Below are positions 11,956-23,233 of a stretch of DNA of 64,000 bases, piece after piece; positions within the stretch are counted from its first letter, which is position 1, and every line of letters starts with the position of its first letter. The notes under the pieces are model-generated. The model had not been told where the DNA came from. It searched no databases and saw only the letters and a list, made by a program, of their open reading frames with translations. The stretch covers positions 124,001-188,000 of the forward strand of contig MCGE01000009.1 in NCBI GenBank assembly GCA_002105175.1. The letters run 5' to 3'. The stretch is from Absidia repens (lineage: Eukaryota; Mucoromycota; Mucoromycetes; Mucorales; Cunninghamellaceae). The position numbers and the translations under genes were made by a program.

Positions 11956-13416
11956 TCAATCGGAGAAGAACTCTTTTTCGCTTTTACCTTCACTGTCATC
12001 ATCATCCTCTTCATCGTCTTCTTGTTCTTCTTCTTCATCTTCTTCTTCCCAGGTTTCATCTTCTAATGCACCTATAAAAGATTTTTCACAAAGATAGTTA
12101 GAAAATAGACGAAATACTATTGGCTGTCATCACTTACGTTCACCTTTTTCAAGAGATACTTCGGCACCTTTTGATACTTCCACGTCCTTCATCAATCTAT
12201 TCAATTGTTCTTGACGCTCTTTTTCTTCCTTTTCCATCTAGTAATACGATTGCACCAAAATTTGGTTAGTCTCCCTCTTTTAATTCCTCCCCTTTTTACT
12301 TTTCCTACCTTGATGCGAATCATACGTTCAATTTCAGGTTTGTATTCCCTACAACGACAGTAAAAGTAAGTCCCTAGCTTCTACCTTTTCACACATCCGT
12401 CCAACTTACTTTTCATATTCATCCGCAGCTTCATCCACCGCCGTAAAGAATTCATCAATGCCTTGACCTGTGACAGCAGACACACCTACTACCTTAAGAT
12501 GTTGATAAAATTCATCCAACACCAGACTCATCGAATTCATCAAGCTGCTCATGTAAGAAGTATCGCGACGAAGAGCATCTTGGAATTTTTCAAAATCAGT
12601 CATCCATTCCACAGCAAAGTCATGAGACACCACATCAGTTTTGTTGAAGACAAGAATAAATGGTAATTTAGTCTTGTACAGAATACTACAGGCGTATAAC
12701 ATGTTACTCATAAATGTAGCGGGAGAGGTTGTGCGCGGCGTGTCGATGATATATGCAATTACAGTCGGATACGTAGCTGCCAACGTGTCGGTGATAATCG
12801 CACCAGAGGCTGACCAGGTGAAAATTTCGATTTGTCCTGGAGTATCCACTAGAATATGACTGAAACAAAAAGGAATGAATATCGTTGAAATGCTTTATTT
12901 TGGTGGGGTAAGGTTTTACCTGACACTATCGGCGCGCTTCTCCACAAAGTTGAGGACTTGATCAAACTTTGTTGTGAACAAATTCAAACTAGTCAAAATA
13001 CCACCATTGGGTCCCAAGTTATATCTATATGATAAGCACGAGAAAAAAGATCAGTACTGTTGTTTATTATGCTTATTCATCGTTCCATCGTTCCAAAGGA
13101 CTTACTGCTTCATGACTTCCTTGTAATTCACTGTATCTCGAATATCAATATTGGCAGTGAATGGCAAGTTTCCAACCGCAGGATCCAGATTCAATACATA
13201 AGGAGGTGTTTTTTTGCTATGCAAGTGAGCATTGATACGCTATGAATATATATAATATAATATGTAAATGGGGCATCCATTAAATATTTCTAATGTCAAT
13301 TCTTTCTTTACCTGCATGAACGTGGTTTTACCCGAGCCAGCCATCCCAATACAAAGAATGGTAGGAGGCTGTTTCTTTGTACTTGATGATTCTGGTGTAG
13401 GAGTGGTGTCAGTCAT
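11956..13416 (-). CDS. GPN1/NPA3: GPN-loop GTPase 1 (Npa3/XAB1)
   Basis: Cytoplasmic GTPase that escorts assembled RNA polymerase II to the nucleus. Seven exons join in frame: 13312-13416, 13106-13239, 12920-13024, 12410-12859, 12309-12348, 12138-12237 and 11956-12071, giving 349 residues. Visible motifs: P-loop GMAGSGKTT (24-32), the GPN loop (GPNGG, at the start of exon 3), the G3 DTPGQIE, the G4 NKTD and the G5-like [12 protein letters not shown]. The C-terminus is a highly acidic Glu/Asp tail, as in family members. I start at the Met of [11 protein letters not shown] because an AACATGACT context and the P-loop distance fit; an upstream in-frame Met would add a poly-Phe stretch. AACTAAACTA about 190 bases downstream matches the recurrent 3' motif. 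Confidence 0.93.
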
Positions 13417-14105
13417 GTTGGTGTATTGTGTAGACAAGGTAAAAAAAAAAAAAAAAGGATTTGTCAAATATTTCAAATGTCGGAGGTTACAAAAATAAAA
13501 GAGAATGGTCAGTCACGGCACAATATATTTTTATTGGCGAGCTATCTCGGGCTTTGTGCAAAGTGTGAGATTTTCAATCAGGGGGAGAGAAATGAGGTAC
13601 CAAACATCAAACAAATCCTGTAATTAATGAAAGTGACCAACAAATAATGAAGGTGATCCTTTTACTCCTGTATCCAATAGCTTACCAATACTTCAACAGA
13701 TCACAAACAATAAGAGTACTCATTTTAGTGGACGGGATTTAAAATTTAAAATCAAATCTCTTGATTTTCCCATTTTTCTTTTTCTTCCTTTTTCTTTCCT
13801 TCTTTCAATCCTCCCTTTTTGTTAGGCTTCCCTCCCCTCTCCTTATTTTTTTTTTTTTTTTTTTTTACGTAATAAACTACCCAAGACTTTTCTTGCGTAG
13901 GCAACCCACCTTATTACACTTTTATATCTTTATACACACGACACACGCCTTCATACAGATATATACTGATACGCACGTACAACTCAAATACGGCTCGCGC
14001 GATTCATCATCTCCCTAAAAGCTTGTTGAAACTCTTCTTATCTTTCTGCTCTCCTCTTTACTTCTATTTTATTGTTTCTCCTTTGGGGTTTATTGTTATT
14101 ATCAG
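13417..14105. promoter_or_regulatory. Divergent promoter region GPN1 / NoxR
   Basis: A 689-base shared upstream region for GPN1 (minus) and the NoxR gene (plus). It contains GACGGGATTTAAAATTTAAA at 13731-13750, a form of the GCGGGATTTAAAT motif seen upstream of other genes here, then a CT-rich tract with poly-T at 13760-13866 that would place the NoxR transcription start near 13,870-14,100. Confidence 0.45.
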
Positions 14106-16382
14106 ATGGCTATGAAGGTAAGCGCCACATATTTATCGTTGACCAACATCACTCATCTTTGCCTTTTTTTTTAGTTTGAACTTGAACAATGGCAGAACGC
14201 TTGTGTTGCTTTTGATAGTAAAGACTATGATTCCGCTCTGAAGACGTTCATCGTAAGTGCAATTAGAAAGAAAACACCATCATGTGCCTGGATTCAATCT
14301 TCCTCAATTAAATTAATCTACTTTATTACTATAACTTGAACAGAGCCTGGCTGACAATGCGAAGATGCACTTTAACATTGGACTAGTGTTTGCAGCAGTG
14401 GACGATCATGAACGTGCGGTAAGCATATATGACAAAAAAAAAAAAAAAAGGATGCACATCTGGGTGTGGTAGAGAACTAGTGAAGGTGTACGACGTAGTA
14501 CATGAATTAATGATATGTATGGTTTCTTACTTTTTTCTTCATTTTAGTTAGCAGCTTATAGTCGATCGATTGCACTGGACCCTTATTTTGCAGTGGCCTA
14601 TTTTCAAAAAGGTGTCTCTCAGTTCTGTATTGGAAATATGCAAGAAGCAATGCAAGACTTTGACAACGCTCATATGGTAATAATAATAAAAAAGGCCAAT
14701 ACAAGCTAGTTGAATAAGAACAAAGAACATTGGTTGACCTGAGTCTCTTGAATCATATAGAAATTACGTGGGAATCCGATCATCAATTATCAACAACTGG
14801 GCTTGGCGTTTCGATTGTATTCTTGCGAAGTACTATTCAACAGGGGAATTTGTCGACTTTATTTGGGCAAGATAGATGCTGGATTGACGGATCTGTATCA
14901 TGCGCAGAAATCGAAAATGACAGAGGAACACGACGTGATTGACCAAGCCGTGCGTGATCGTGGTAAAGGGTATTCGGTGTTTTCTATTCCTGTTGGTGTC
15001 TTGTATCGTCCTCCCGAAAGCCGGTTACGACAAATGCATGACAATATGGATATGTTTGCTGCTGTGGATAAACTCGGTCTGTCGAAATTACAAAAACCTA
15101 TCATGCCAGGTGCTGCTGCTGCTGGTGCTGAAGCTATTAATGGCGGTGGCAGTCTAGGTCGTAACAACTCGGTATTATTATCAAGCGCGAAATTCCAGCG
15201 AAAACAGTCTCTCGGATTCTCATCATTTGGTAAATCCACTCCTATGCGACAAACCACATCTCAACAGCAACCTTCATCAACACCTACATCATCATTATCT
15301 GGCTACAACAATGGACCACCCCCTTGGATCCTATCCCTGTGGCCTCCATGTCCTCTCATTATCCAAGAAATCAACACCCTCCTTACCCTCAGCAAAATAA
15401 TAGCAACAATAGTATACCATTATCATCTTCCTCATCATCATTTACATCATCTGCGTTACCACAACAATATCGTCAGTACAATCCTGCTGAACAACAACAG
15501 CAACGGACACGAAAAGATTCCAACCCGCTTCTAGGTGGATCCTATTCATCATCACCCAACCATCAGTCGCACGACGATTGGGCAGAGACGTCTTCACAGC
15601 CATCCTCTTCAACATCATCCTTCACCTCTAGCTTGCGGTATCGTACGGACGGACGTCGAGTCGACAGTGGATTTGAGTCGTCTCAAGAAGATCGATTTTC
15701 GTTTTCGTCAAGGAATTCTGCCAAGAGCCACAAAACCAACCGGTATTCCCCACCACCTGTACCACCCATTCCCAAATCCTCATCTTCAACAACCACCACC
15801 CTTGCCAACCATAGTGGAAGCGGCACATACGATGAAGTGTTTGATCCCATGTCTTACAGCCAATTTGATAACACCGCTACGACCACCACCACCGATATGT
15901 CGAACGATTTCCAACATATGACAATCGAAGACGAACGGGACCGGATACGGGGTCGTTTCCACAGCAATGCTAGCTACGACAGCAACGACAGTAGCGGCGG
16001 TAGACATTACCGACGTGGTAGTGAACATAGCGGCAAAAGCACCCGATCATCCACCAATGGTGCCGGACGACGTACACCACAACCATCGACATCAACCTCT
16101 TCATCAACCACAGCGCCCGGCAGCAAGATTAAGATCAAGGTCCACTATACCGATACACGCGTACTCTTGGTTGCCTCGACTATCACATTTGATGCTCTGA
16201 TTTCTCGTGTGCGGGAAAAACTTCATGCACCTGCCCACACACGGCTGCAATACAAAGATGAAGATAATGAAATGGTGCTTATGATTGATGACGATGATCT
16301 TCAAATGGCTCGACAGATTTACAAGGTACGGAATAATCAAGATCTAGGTGTTGAAAAAATGGAAATATGGTGCGTCACTTGA
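14106..16382 (+). CDS. noxR: NoxR / p67phox-like TPR-PB1 regulator, with apparent frameshift
   Basis: Regulatory subunit of the fungal NADPH oxidase type: N-terminal TPR repeats and a C-terminal PB1 domain. Exons 14106-14117, 14175-14252, 14344-14418, 14548-14676 and 14761-16382. The TPR region includes FNIGLVFAAVDDHERA and AAYSRSIALDPYFAVAYFQ. Then comes the signature YSVFSIPVGVLYRPPE, which is characteristic of NoxR/p67phox. The PB1 (last about 80 residues) starts with a basic KIKIKVHY and has an acidic OPCA-like patch (YKDEDNEMVLMIDDDD). Frame breaks at 15316-15324 in a run of five C: the upstream Ser/Gln/Pro-rich frame continues smoothly into the downstream frame if one base is missing there (638 residues in total). 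A 38-base GT-AG alternative (15230-15267) is too short and gives an odd sequence. No NOX catalytic gene is in the window. Confidence 0.88.
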
Positions 16383-17179
16383 CAGCGGCTTTCCCTTTCT
16401 TTCTCTCTCTTTCTCTCATCATGGCTTTAGTTTAGTTTTAGTTCCTGTTTAGCGTAGTTTAGTTATTTTTGTATTATCTTACAAATTTTTGTATTTATTT
16501 TACCCTTCGTTTACCAATGACATTTTTTTTTTCTATGATACTTCTAGTCTGTACTCTTCCTTAGTTTAGTACATTGTTTAGTTTTATTTTACTTGTGTAT
16601 GTGTGTTGTGTTTCGTTGTACCATTTACATCCCCCCTTTTTTTTTTGTGTGAATAAAAAAAATAAAAACATATCCCATATCAAGCATTTGTAGTATTTTG
16701 ACTTCTATAATTGTTAATGTTTGGTCCATTGCCTGTGTTGGTTGGTTGTTTTGTTACAGTAGCGGTAAATATAAGCCCAATCATCTAAGTCATGAGTGAG
16801 GTTTTAGTGTTTAAAATGATTAGTATCATAAAGATGATAAAATGGTCATCATCGAGTTTTCTCGTCAAAAATAAATGTTTCTTTTTTGGAAAAAATTAGG
16901 GTCTAAAAAAATCACCAAAAACATCAAGCCCATTGTTGTCGAAATGCATGAAATAAGCCCAAGTCATGATCAACAACGCTTGACGGATGGATGATGGGGG
17001 TCATGCGGGATTTAAATGTATTTATAAACGAGTCGCTTATTAAGGCAAAGACGGATGGAGAAAGTCTGCCCAGGATTATATAAAAGAACTTCATTTTTTG
17101 GCTGGATTCCCTTTTTTTTTTTTTTTTTCCTACATCTTTCAAAAAAAAACCATAAATCACCTTTTTTTATAAAAATAAA
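16383..17179. other. NoxR 3' region and secreted-gene promoter
   Basis: After the NoxR stop, TTTAGTTTAG occurs at 16426-16435 and similar words follow to 16581; AATAAAAAAAATAAAAAC near 16,652 is the likely poly(A) signal. TGCGGGATTTAAATG at 17005-17019 and TTTATAAACG just after it form a promoter-like block before the gene at 17180, and a poly-T/CT tract follows at 17110-17130. Confidence 0.45.
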
Positions 17180-17911
17180 ATGCATTTCTTCTCTGCTCTC
17201 TTTCTTGGACTTGGACTTGTCTTGTGCACTCTTCAACCCTTCGGTATGGCTCTGCCTTTGACGCGCCGCGCCGTATCGATTTCTTTGAAATCGGAATCAG
17301 CTTTTTGCTCATTCCTGCCTCCTCATGCGGGAGATGATGTTGGAGGGACAGAAGAAAATGGAATTCCTTTCTGCTCTACTTCAGGACTGTCCAGCTCTAA
17401 CAGAGTGTTCCCTAGTGGCTTCATTGAATCGGCTCACTATGCTTCCACTTCGGCGTACGTTCAAGTCACTGGACGCATGGATCGATCTAAGTACAGTTTG
17501 AAGGCTTCTGATGGTATGTAATGAGAAGTTATTGTCAACGCACGAATATTTATCATTATATATTTTACTTTAAACTTAGGAGGAGGACAGTACGACAACC
17601 GTAAGTCGATGAACACAACGGCAATCATTAATGGCAAACTGATCTTTTTTTTTTTTGTCGTGAATAGGCGACATCGATAATGTGGTATGCAATGAATACA
17701 AATACTTTGTCAATATGTTGGAACCCGATAATGGCCAGTATTGCATTAGATGCTGCCAATCTCAATCTGACTGCCATTTGGGTGAAAGTAAGTGTTTTTA
17801 CACCCTCCCACGATCCACCTCCTATACAACTAACAATTGCTATGATATATTGATTTTACAACCATAGGCGAAAAAGGCTGCGAAACTATTATCCCTGGTG
17901 ATTACAGCTAA
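17180..17911 (+). CDS. Conserved fungal secreted cysteine-containing protein
   Basis: Four exons (17180-17513, 17580-17600, 17668-17787, 17868-17911) give 172 residues. An N-terminal signal peptide is clear (HFFSALFLGLGLVLC). The mature part has a conserved-looking core: CSFLPPHAGDDVGGTEENG, then FCSTSG, NRVFPSGFIESAHYA, YVQVTGRMDRSKYSLKASDG, GGQYDN, VCNEYKYFVNMLEPDNGQYC and a C-terminal CCQSQSDC...GCETIIPGDYS with paired cysteines. From memory this pattern belongs to a secreted family widespread in Mucoromycota and Basidiomycota with no assigned activity; that recollection should be searched. Exon 2 is only 21 bases. An AATAAA lies at 18088. Confidence 0.85.
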
Positions 17912-18087
17912 GTAGATGATCTACTATAGTATTTATAGCACTCATATCGTGATGACACGTATTAATATTTATCATAGTAATGCAGTATCATCAATAGTTT
18001 ACAAATTCGTCCTCTCATATCATTTCTCCATCAATATTTTTATCTCACTGTGTTTGTTTGTATCATATTCTTTTTCATTTATAACAC

Positions 18088-18093
18088 AATAAA
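18088..18093 (+). terminator. Poly(A) signal AATAAA
   Basis: AATAAA about 180 bases after the stop codon of the secreted-protein gene, in a T-rich context. It is the best candidate for its cleavage and polyadenylation signal. Confidence 0.45.
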
Positions 18094-18129
18094 CTTTTTA
18101 TTTCTTGGGCAGAATGAGGGACTTTTTTT

Positions 18130-18960
18130 TTCAAAGTGGGCTCGCCTAGGGCTGTCGATCGGTCGCTGAGATTCTGAGGTGGGGGGGGGAGGGCAAGTGA
18201 TGGTTTATTTGTATATATGTGCATGTTCTAAAACGCTGGTGTGTGACATGAAACTCACAAAAAGTTACAATTGTGACATTATTCATTATATGATGGGTCA
18301 GAAAATGGGTAATAAAAAGGACATGCTTTATTGAAGCAATATGATATATACTAAACTAAGAATGGAGGCTCATTGTAACAAGGGCTTCATCGGAGGTAAC
18401 ATGAGTGAGGCTACATGTATTCCTGAAGGATGGTGAATAGTATTCTAAATGGACAACTGTAAATGTCGATCAATATATTGTACAATAAGAAATATGTGGA
18501 AGGCTAAAGTGATGTATTAATCATAACAACAATCAACATAATGGTCGACGGTACAAAGGCACCTATTATACTGTATAAAACATGAGAGAGAGAAACTGAT
18601 AGAACATAATTCAATGAGATAAGTAAAAAGAGATAAGTTTTATTCAAATGTAGATACAAATTATGGACAAACTAATACTAATCTAAGTTGATAGTGGCTC
18701 CAAAAAGCCAACTGATGGTGGTTCTAAATAATCCTGAATCCAAAATGAAAGGGTTTCCCCATGCATCTTGTAATCCCTGAGCTGAAAACGCTTCTAAACT
18801 AGTCCTGATAGTAATCTAAGTCCATTATACTTCCATAGGAGCCACAATTGTGAAGAATTAAAGAAAGAAAGAAGGAGAAAAAAAAAAAGCTTGGGAATAA
18901 ATAAAAACTCACGCGCGCGGGGTTGGAAATATTTTATGGGGCTGCTCTAACGAATTATTT
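18130..18960 (+). repeat. Dispersed repeat, full-length copy
   Basis: This copy carries GCCTAGGGCTGTCGATCGGT at its 5' end, ACTCACAAAAAGTTACAATTG, GATGGGTCAGAAAATGGG, two TTTATT(G/C)AA modules, the core CCAAAATGAAAGGGTTTCCC...AACTAGTCCTGA and a purine tract ending near GGGTTGGAAATATTTTATGG. The relation to the other copies was found by direct reading. Confidence 0.75.
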
Positions 18961-21239
18961 TCCGCTTGTACAAAAAAGGAACCTCCCCTTTTAAGCAACC
19001 ATGGAACATCATCAATACGGTGATCCTCTTCTCATGGCGTAAACCTCCAGGATTCAATAGTGACAGAATGGCGACTAAGTTATTTCTAAAACAACGCTCA
19101 CTATTCAACTAAGGTACCATCCTGATTATCTCTTCTCACGAGAGTAATCTTACTGTTCAATAGAGGGTATCTTTAAAATATGTATGATATCGGCACCTTA
19201 CTCACATGATTAGCGTACTCGCCACCCAAATCCTTATTGTTTTTTTTTTGAAAAAAGGATGTTTAAATTTTGCCATTTTTTTAATTTTGGAATACGAAAT
19301 GGGACGAATAATTTAAAAGATGATTAACCAAGTGAACCTGGACTACACATGTCAAAGTGGTTCACTATAGACGTCATGGGATGAATCATCGAAATCTCGA
19401 TTATCTTGTTTTTTCAATCGTGAAGGTAGACTAGACAATAATATGAAGGCATTCAAATTTTTGGACCAATTTTCAATTAAGCAAAACCTGCATGATTAAG
19501 GCTTTAACAATGATAGGCGCTAAATCAGTGTTGTAAATCCTTTCTCATAGTGATTTATATCAACCCTTTGCTAAAGAATTATATAATTCTATTGAATTCG
19601 TTCGTTTTGAAACATATTTTCTTTCACGGGTTAATAAATCACAACATCAATATCATTAGTTTACAAAAGTATACGCTAAGGTAGGTCATACAGTACAGAT
19701 ACAGTGCTGTACCTTACATACATTTGGTAAATGCTGATTACATGGGAAGAAAAGGTGGGTTGATCATGATTCATCCGGAGCAACAACAAAAAATGTCATG
19801 GAGAAGTATATAAGGTTCATCATCTTGCATATTCAAGTTTTTTCCTATCCGCAATGAAAATAAAAAAAGATGAACCAATGACTTTAAGCAAAACAAAACA
19901 AAAAAGCAGTGTTCGGGAGTCTAAATCCTGAAAATTGGAATAGCTGAAAAGATTGACGCACTAACTGAAAGAGTCGTGCATTTTCTTTTTTCTACCTTAA
20001 AAGACTCTCGGTCCTTCAGACCATGCAAGTCTAGCTATCAATAGAATAGTTGCTTTTATGGTTTCCATTACTTTTTGTAGTCAGCACCAGCTTAATGACT
20101 TTATTTTTACTTTTTCAGAAAATGTTATAGGAACGTGATTTTTTTTTTACCATTTGAAAAAAGTTCAATTTTAACTTTCTTAGAAATGAAATATATAAAT
20201 GAAGACTTGGACCTTTAAATTCAAGTCAATGCCGTTGACACCCGACACTCAAAACAACAAAACAAAAGCATGCTGGGATCACACTTTCCCTCCTCCCGCA
20301 CAAACTCAAAAGAAGAAAAATATTCTCTCAAGAAAGCACACATGCATTACAATTATTATCACACTTTTTTTTTTTTTTTTTTGAATAATAATAATAATAG
20401 ATGCAATCCAAGATTGATGGATCCATGACAATGGATATCAAATCTAAACTTGTTTGTTTTTAAAGCACCGCCCTCTTGACATCATGATCGACCTTTCTAT
20501 TTTCATTGTTCATTCCATACAGTGAAAAGCCAAGAAGTCATTTTTTCATATATTTTAATAAAATACAGGAGAAGAAATATAGATTGATTGTTCTTATTTA
20601 ATTCGAAAACTTGTCCAATATAGATCTGTGAGAGCTGGATCCGCATACTAATTGTATTAGACCTGATTTTATTTTACTTTGTCTTGATTGGTTGATAATT
20701 TCAAGGGGAAGCGATGGAAATACGAAAAAACAGGGGAAAATGATTATTTCTACCGTATTATTATCAACTGCCGTGCACATTGGTGCACATACAGTATGAT
20801 ACGATATATCGACACCATACATATCGTACATAAACGTAACATTCATCCATTATGTTACATATAATATTCATACCGTATGATACGGAACAAAAGGTGTTCC
20901 TTTTTTTTTAACAGCCTAATATCAAAATATCATTTTGAAAAGGAGAATAATAAATCTCGTCAAATGAGAGATAACGGAGATGGATCCAAGGACAATGACA
21001 AGTAGAGATAAATCACCTTTCTTGTCAATCCCGGGCGGTGTTTCAATCAGGGAGGACTATATACTTGACAAGAGGGAGGATGGTCCTTTCTCAGGGGTTA
21101 GTGTCCCAATTTGGGTAATGCATAATTTTTTTTATAAATATTGTCCGCTCCCTTTTTTATTTTTTTCCCTTTTCTTTCGCTTTCTTTTCAATTCTTCTCC
21201 TTCCTATTATTTACCTTATTTTATTTTTTATTTCGCAAG
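18961..21239. other. Gene-free spacer upstream of PX-PB1 gene
   Basis: No supported gene in about 2.3 kb. Short frames here lack splice partners and coding character. A TTATAAATA box near 21,131-21,140 followed by an 85-base CT-rich tract looks like the core promoter of the gene at 21240. No SH3-like coding sequence is visible upstream. Confidence 0.5.
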
Positions 21240-22853
21240 ATGGTGACTACACTACTCCCATCAAACGTACTATCAATGTCATCATCCACTTCAACATGTA
21301 ACACCAAATCGTCTCTAGCAGCTACACCTGGCATTAAAATAGCACCTTTGATCCGACAAGCAAATGTGGTATCCTATGAACAACGGCAAGGAAAAACATG
21401 GTTCATCATTCAGGTCACCCCTCAGCAACTTCAACATTTACCTCCTAGTATAGAGCGAAATCCTTATACGATATCCCGACGCTACGACGACTGTGTTCAA
21501 TTTTGTCAACGATTGTATGACGCATTCCCATGCTTATCCTTCCACAACAAAGGCCGTACTCCATCTCATCATCAGCAACATTATCAGCAACATCATCAAC
21601 AAAATTATTCATACGATCTTCCAAAACTAAAACCTCAAGGCTTTTTGAACAAGAAGCAGCCTAATGGACAACGACGTGCCGAATTGGACCGATTTGTACA
21701 GTCTCTCTTTCGACTTCCTGCAGCTATCACGCAAACCTTAATTGTCTTGGAATTTTTTGGGTTACAAAAAGATGATACGGAGCAGCAAGTGTTACGCGAT
21801 CGACAAAACGTAGTACGTCAACAAGCCATCACTACCACATTTCACCCTAGTGGCGGTGGCAACGACGACAGCTACTCCTTCCTTGACGATCATTTCCAAT
21901 CTATGCTTCTTCCTGAAAATGCCGCCACTGCCACCAACACCACCTTGACAAATTCCTCTTCAAAATGGACTTCCAAATTCAGAACATTCCGTGGACGATC
22001 TTCTTCCGCGAATAGTCTATCTTCTTTTTGTTACCAAGCAGCCCATCGACTACCATGGTCAGCGTACACTTCAAATACCACCGCGGATTCCTTATTTCCA
22101 TTAAAGAAAAAGTCATCCTTCAACAACAACAACACCACCACCATCACCACCACAATGCCGATATTGACCAGTAGTAGCAATAGCAGCGCGACATCCAGTA
22201 ACAGTGTGTCAACGACATCACAACCTCCATCTCCTCCTCACCATCATCATTATCATCATCATCATCACCATCACTATGCAACACTCTCTGATGTAGGACG
22301 CCAACAACAGCAACATAGTGGTATACGCACCAGTCACTGTAGCAATCAATCCGGTCTCACAAGCATGTCATCCTCGTCCACATCGACCTCATCCTATCCC
22401 ACCATGGCGCTTTCTGCTATTGCTGGTTCTACTACTACCGGTGCTTCCATGCAAGGAGGCTCATCGGGGGTGCGTATCATGAAACTCAAGGTGATATATG
22501 ATGTCGACAATATTGTAGTGATTCAAATCCCTCGCTCCACCAACTTGGCGGCATTACGTACAAGGCTTCATGACAAGTTTTCGACAATGTTGGATCGTTC
22601 TTTGCTTGCAGATCAATTTGTGCTCTTGTACAATGAAAATACAAGGTCGTCTTCCTCCTCTTCTGGGTTTTCTTTGGATCAAGTGCAACTTTCTTCGTCC
22701 TCCTCTTCGTCGTCTTCTTCTGACCTGTTGGATGCCTCATCGATCTTGCCCTCTTCACCTTCCATTACGTTGATCTCCTCCGAAGAGCAGTGGACCAAAG
22801 CAATGCAATCATGGGACTCTTTTGAAAAAGTGACTTTACGGTGCATTCATTGA
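21240..22853 (+). CDS. PX-PB1 scaffold protein, Bem1-like without SH3 domains
   Basis: Single exon, 537 residues from the ATG at 21240, right after a pyrimidine tract. A PX (phosphoinositide-binding) domain spans about residues 38-180 (YEQRQGKTWFIIQV, then NPYTISRRYDDCVQFCQRLY and LDRFVQSLFRLP), with an inserted His/Gln-rich loop. A long Ser/Thr/His-rich linker follows. A C-terminal PB1 starts at about 425 (VRIMKLKVIYDVDNIVVIQI) and ends at the last residue. This PB1 keeps the basic front lysine but has serine-rich DNA in place of the acidic OPCA patch, so it should be a basic-face (type II) partner, as in Bem1 and p40/p47phox-like adaptors. Fungal Bem1 has SH3-SH3-PX-PB1; here no SH3 is found. 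Likely partners by charge are Cdc24 and NoxR encoded nearby. Confidence 0.82.
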   Translation: MVTTLLPSNVLSMSSSTSTCNTKSSLAATPGIKIAPLIRQANVVSYEQRQGKTWFIIQVTPQQLQHLPPSIERNPYTISRRYDDCVQFCQRLYDAFPCLSFHNKGRTPSHHQQHYQQHHQQNYSYDLPKLKPQGFLNKKQPNGQRRAELDRFVQSLFRLPAAITQTLIVLEFFGLQKDDTEQQVLRDRQNVVRQQAITTTFHPSGGGNDDSYSFLDDHFQSMLLPENAATATNTTLTNSSSKWTSKFRTFRGRSSSANSLSSFCYQAAHRLPWSAYTSNTTADSLFPLKKKSSFNNNNTTTITTTMPILTSSSNSSATSSNSVSTTSQPPSPPHHHHYHHHHHHHYATLSDVGRQQQQHSGIRTSHCSNQSGLTSMSSSSTSTSSYPTMALSAIAGSTTTGASMQGGSSGVRIMKLKVIYDVDNIVVIQIPRSTNLAALRTRLHDKFSTMLDRSLLADQFVLLYNENTRSSSSSSGFSLDQVQLSSSSSSSSSSDLLDASSILPSSPSITLISSEEQWTKAMQSWDSFEKVTLRCIH

Positions 22854-22891
22854 TTACGTTAGTGGCTCTCCCTCATCCCTCCCTCGCCCCT

Positions 22892-22930
<39 letters not shown>

Positions 22931-23201
22931 CATCGCTCATTCGTTTAGTCTTCACCTTTTTTTTTTTTTACTGTCATTCCACATCTTGTTGTTTTATATC
23001 CATTATTCCTACACAAAAAACACACACACTCTCTCAGATTCATTTCCATTCATTTGATACATTTGTCCATAGCTTACACACCCCATTCCCTCTTTATTTT
23101 GTTATATATGTCTTGTACTATTTTATCTATCCATTCATTACATGTACACATACCCTTTTTTTTCCCTACATAAAAAAAAAAAACTAGTCCCTTTCCTTTT
23201 T

Positions 23202-23233
<32 letters not shown>

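Noticed and set aside
13417..13476. In-frame upstream Met for GPN1
   Set aside because: It adds a poly-Phe stretch from an A-tract, and family members start shortly before the P-loop.
15230..15267. 38-base GT-AG intron in NoxR that would repair the frame
   Set aside because: Too short for introns seen in this window (about 50-100 bases), and the resulting peptide (isoleucine-rich) does not fit the Ser/Gln/Pro-rich linker.
20980..21246. Open frame just upstream of the PX-PB1 gene as an SH3-coding exon
   Set aside because: It has no SH3 motif (no ALYDY or Trp pair) and overlaps the TATA-like box and CT-rich tract of the downstream gene.
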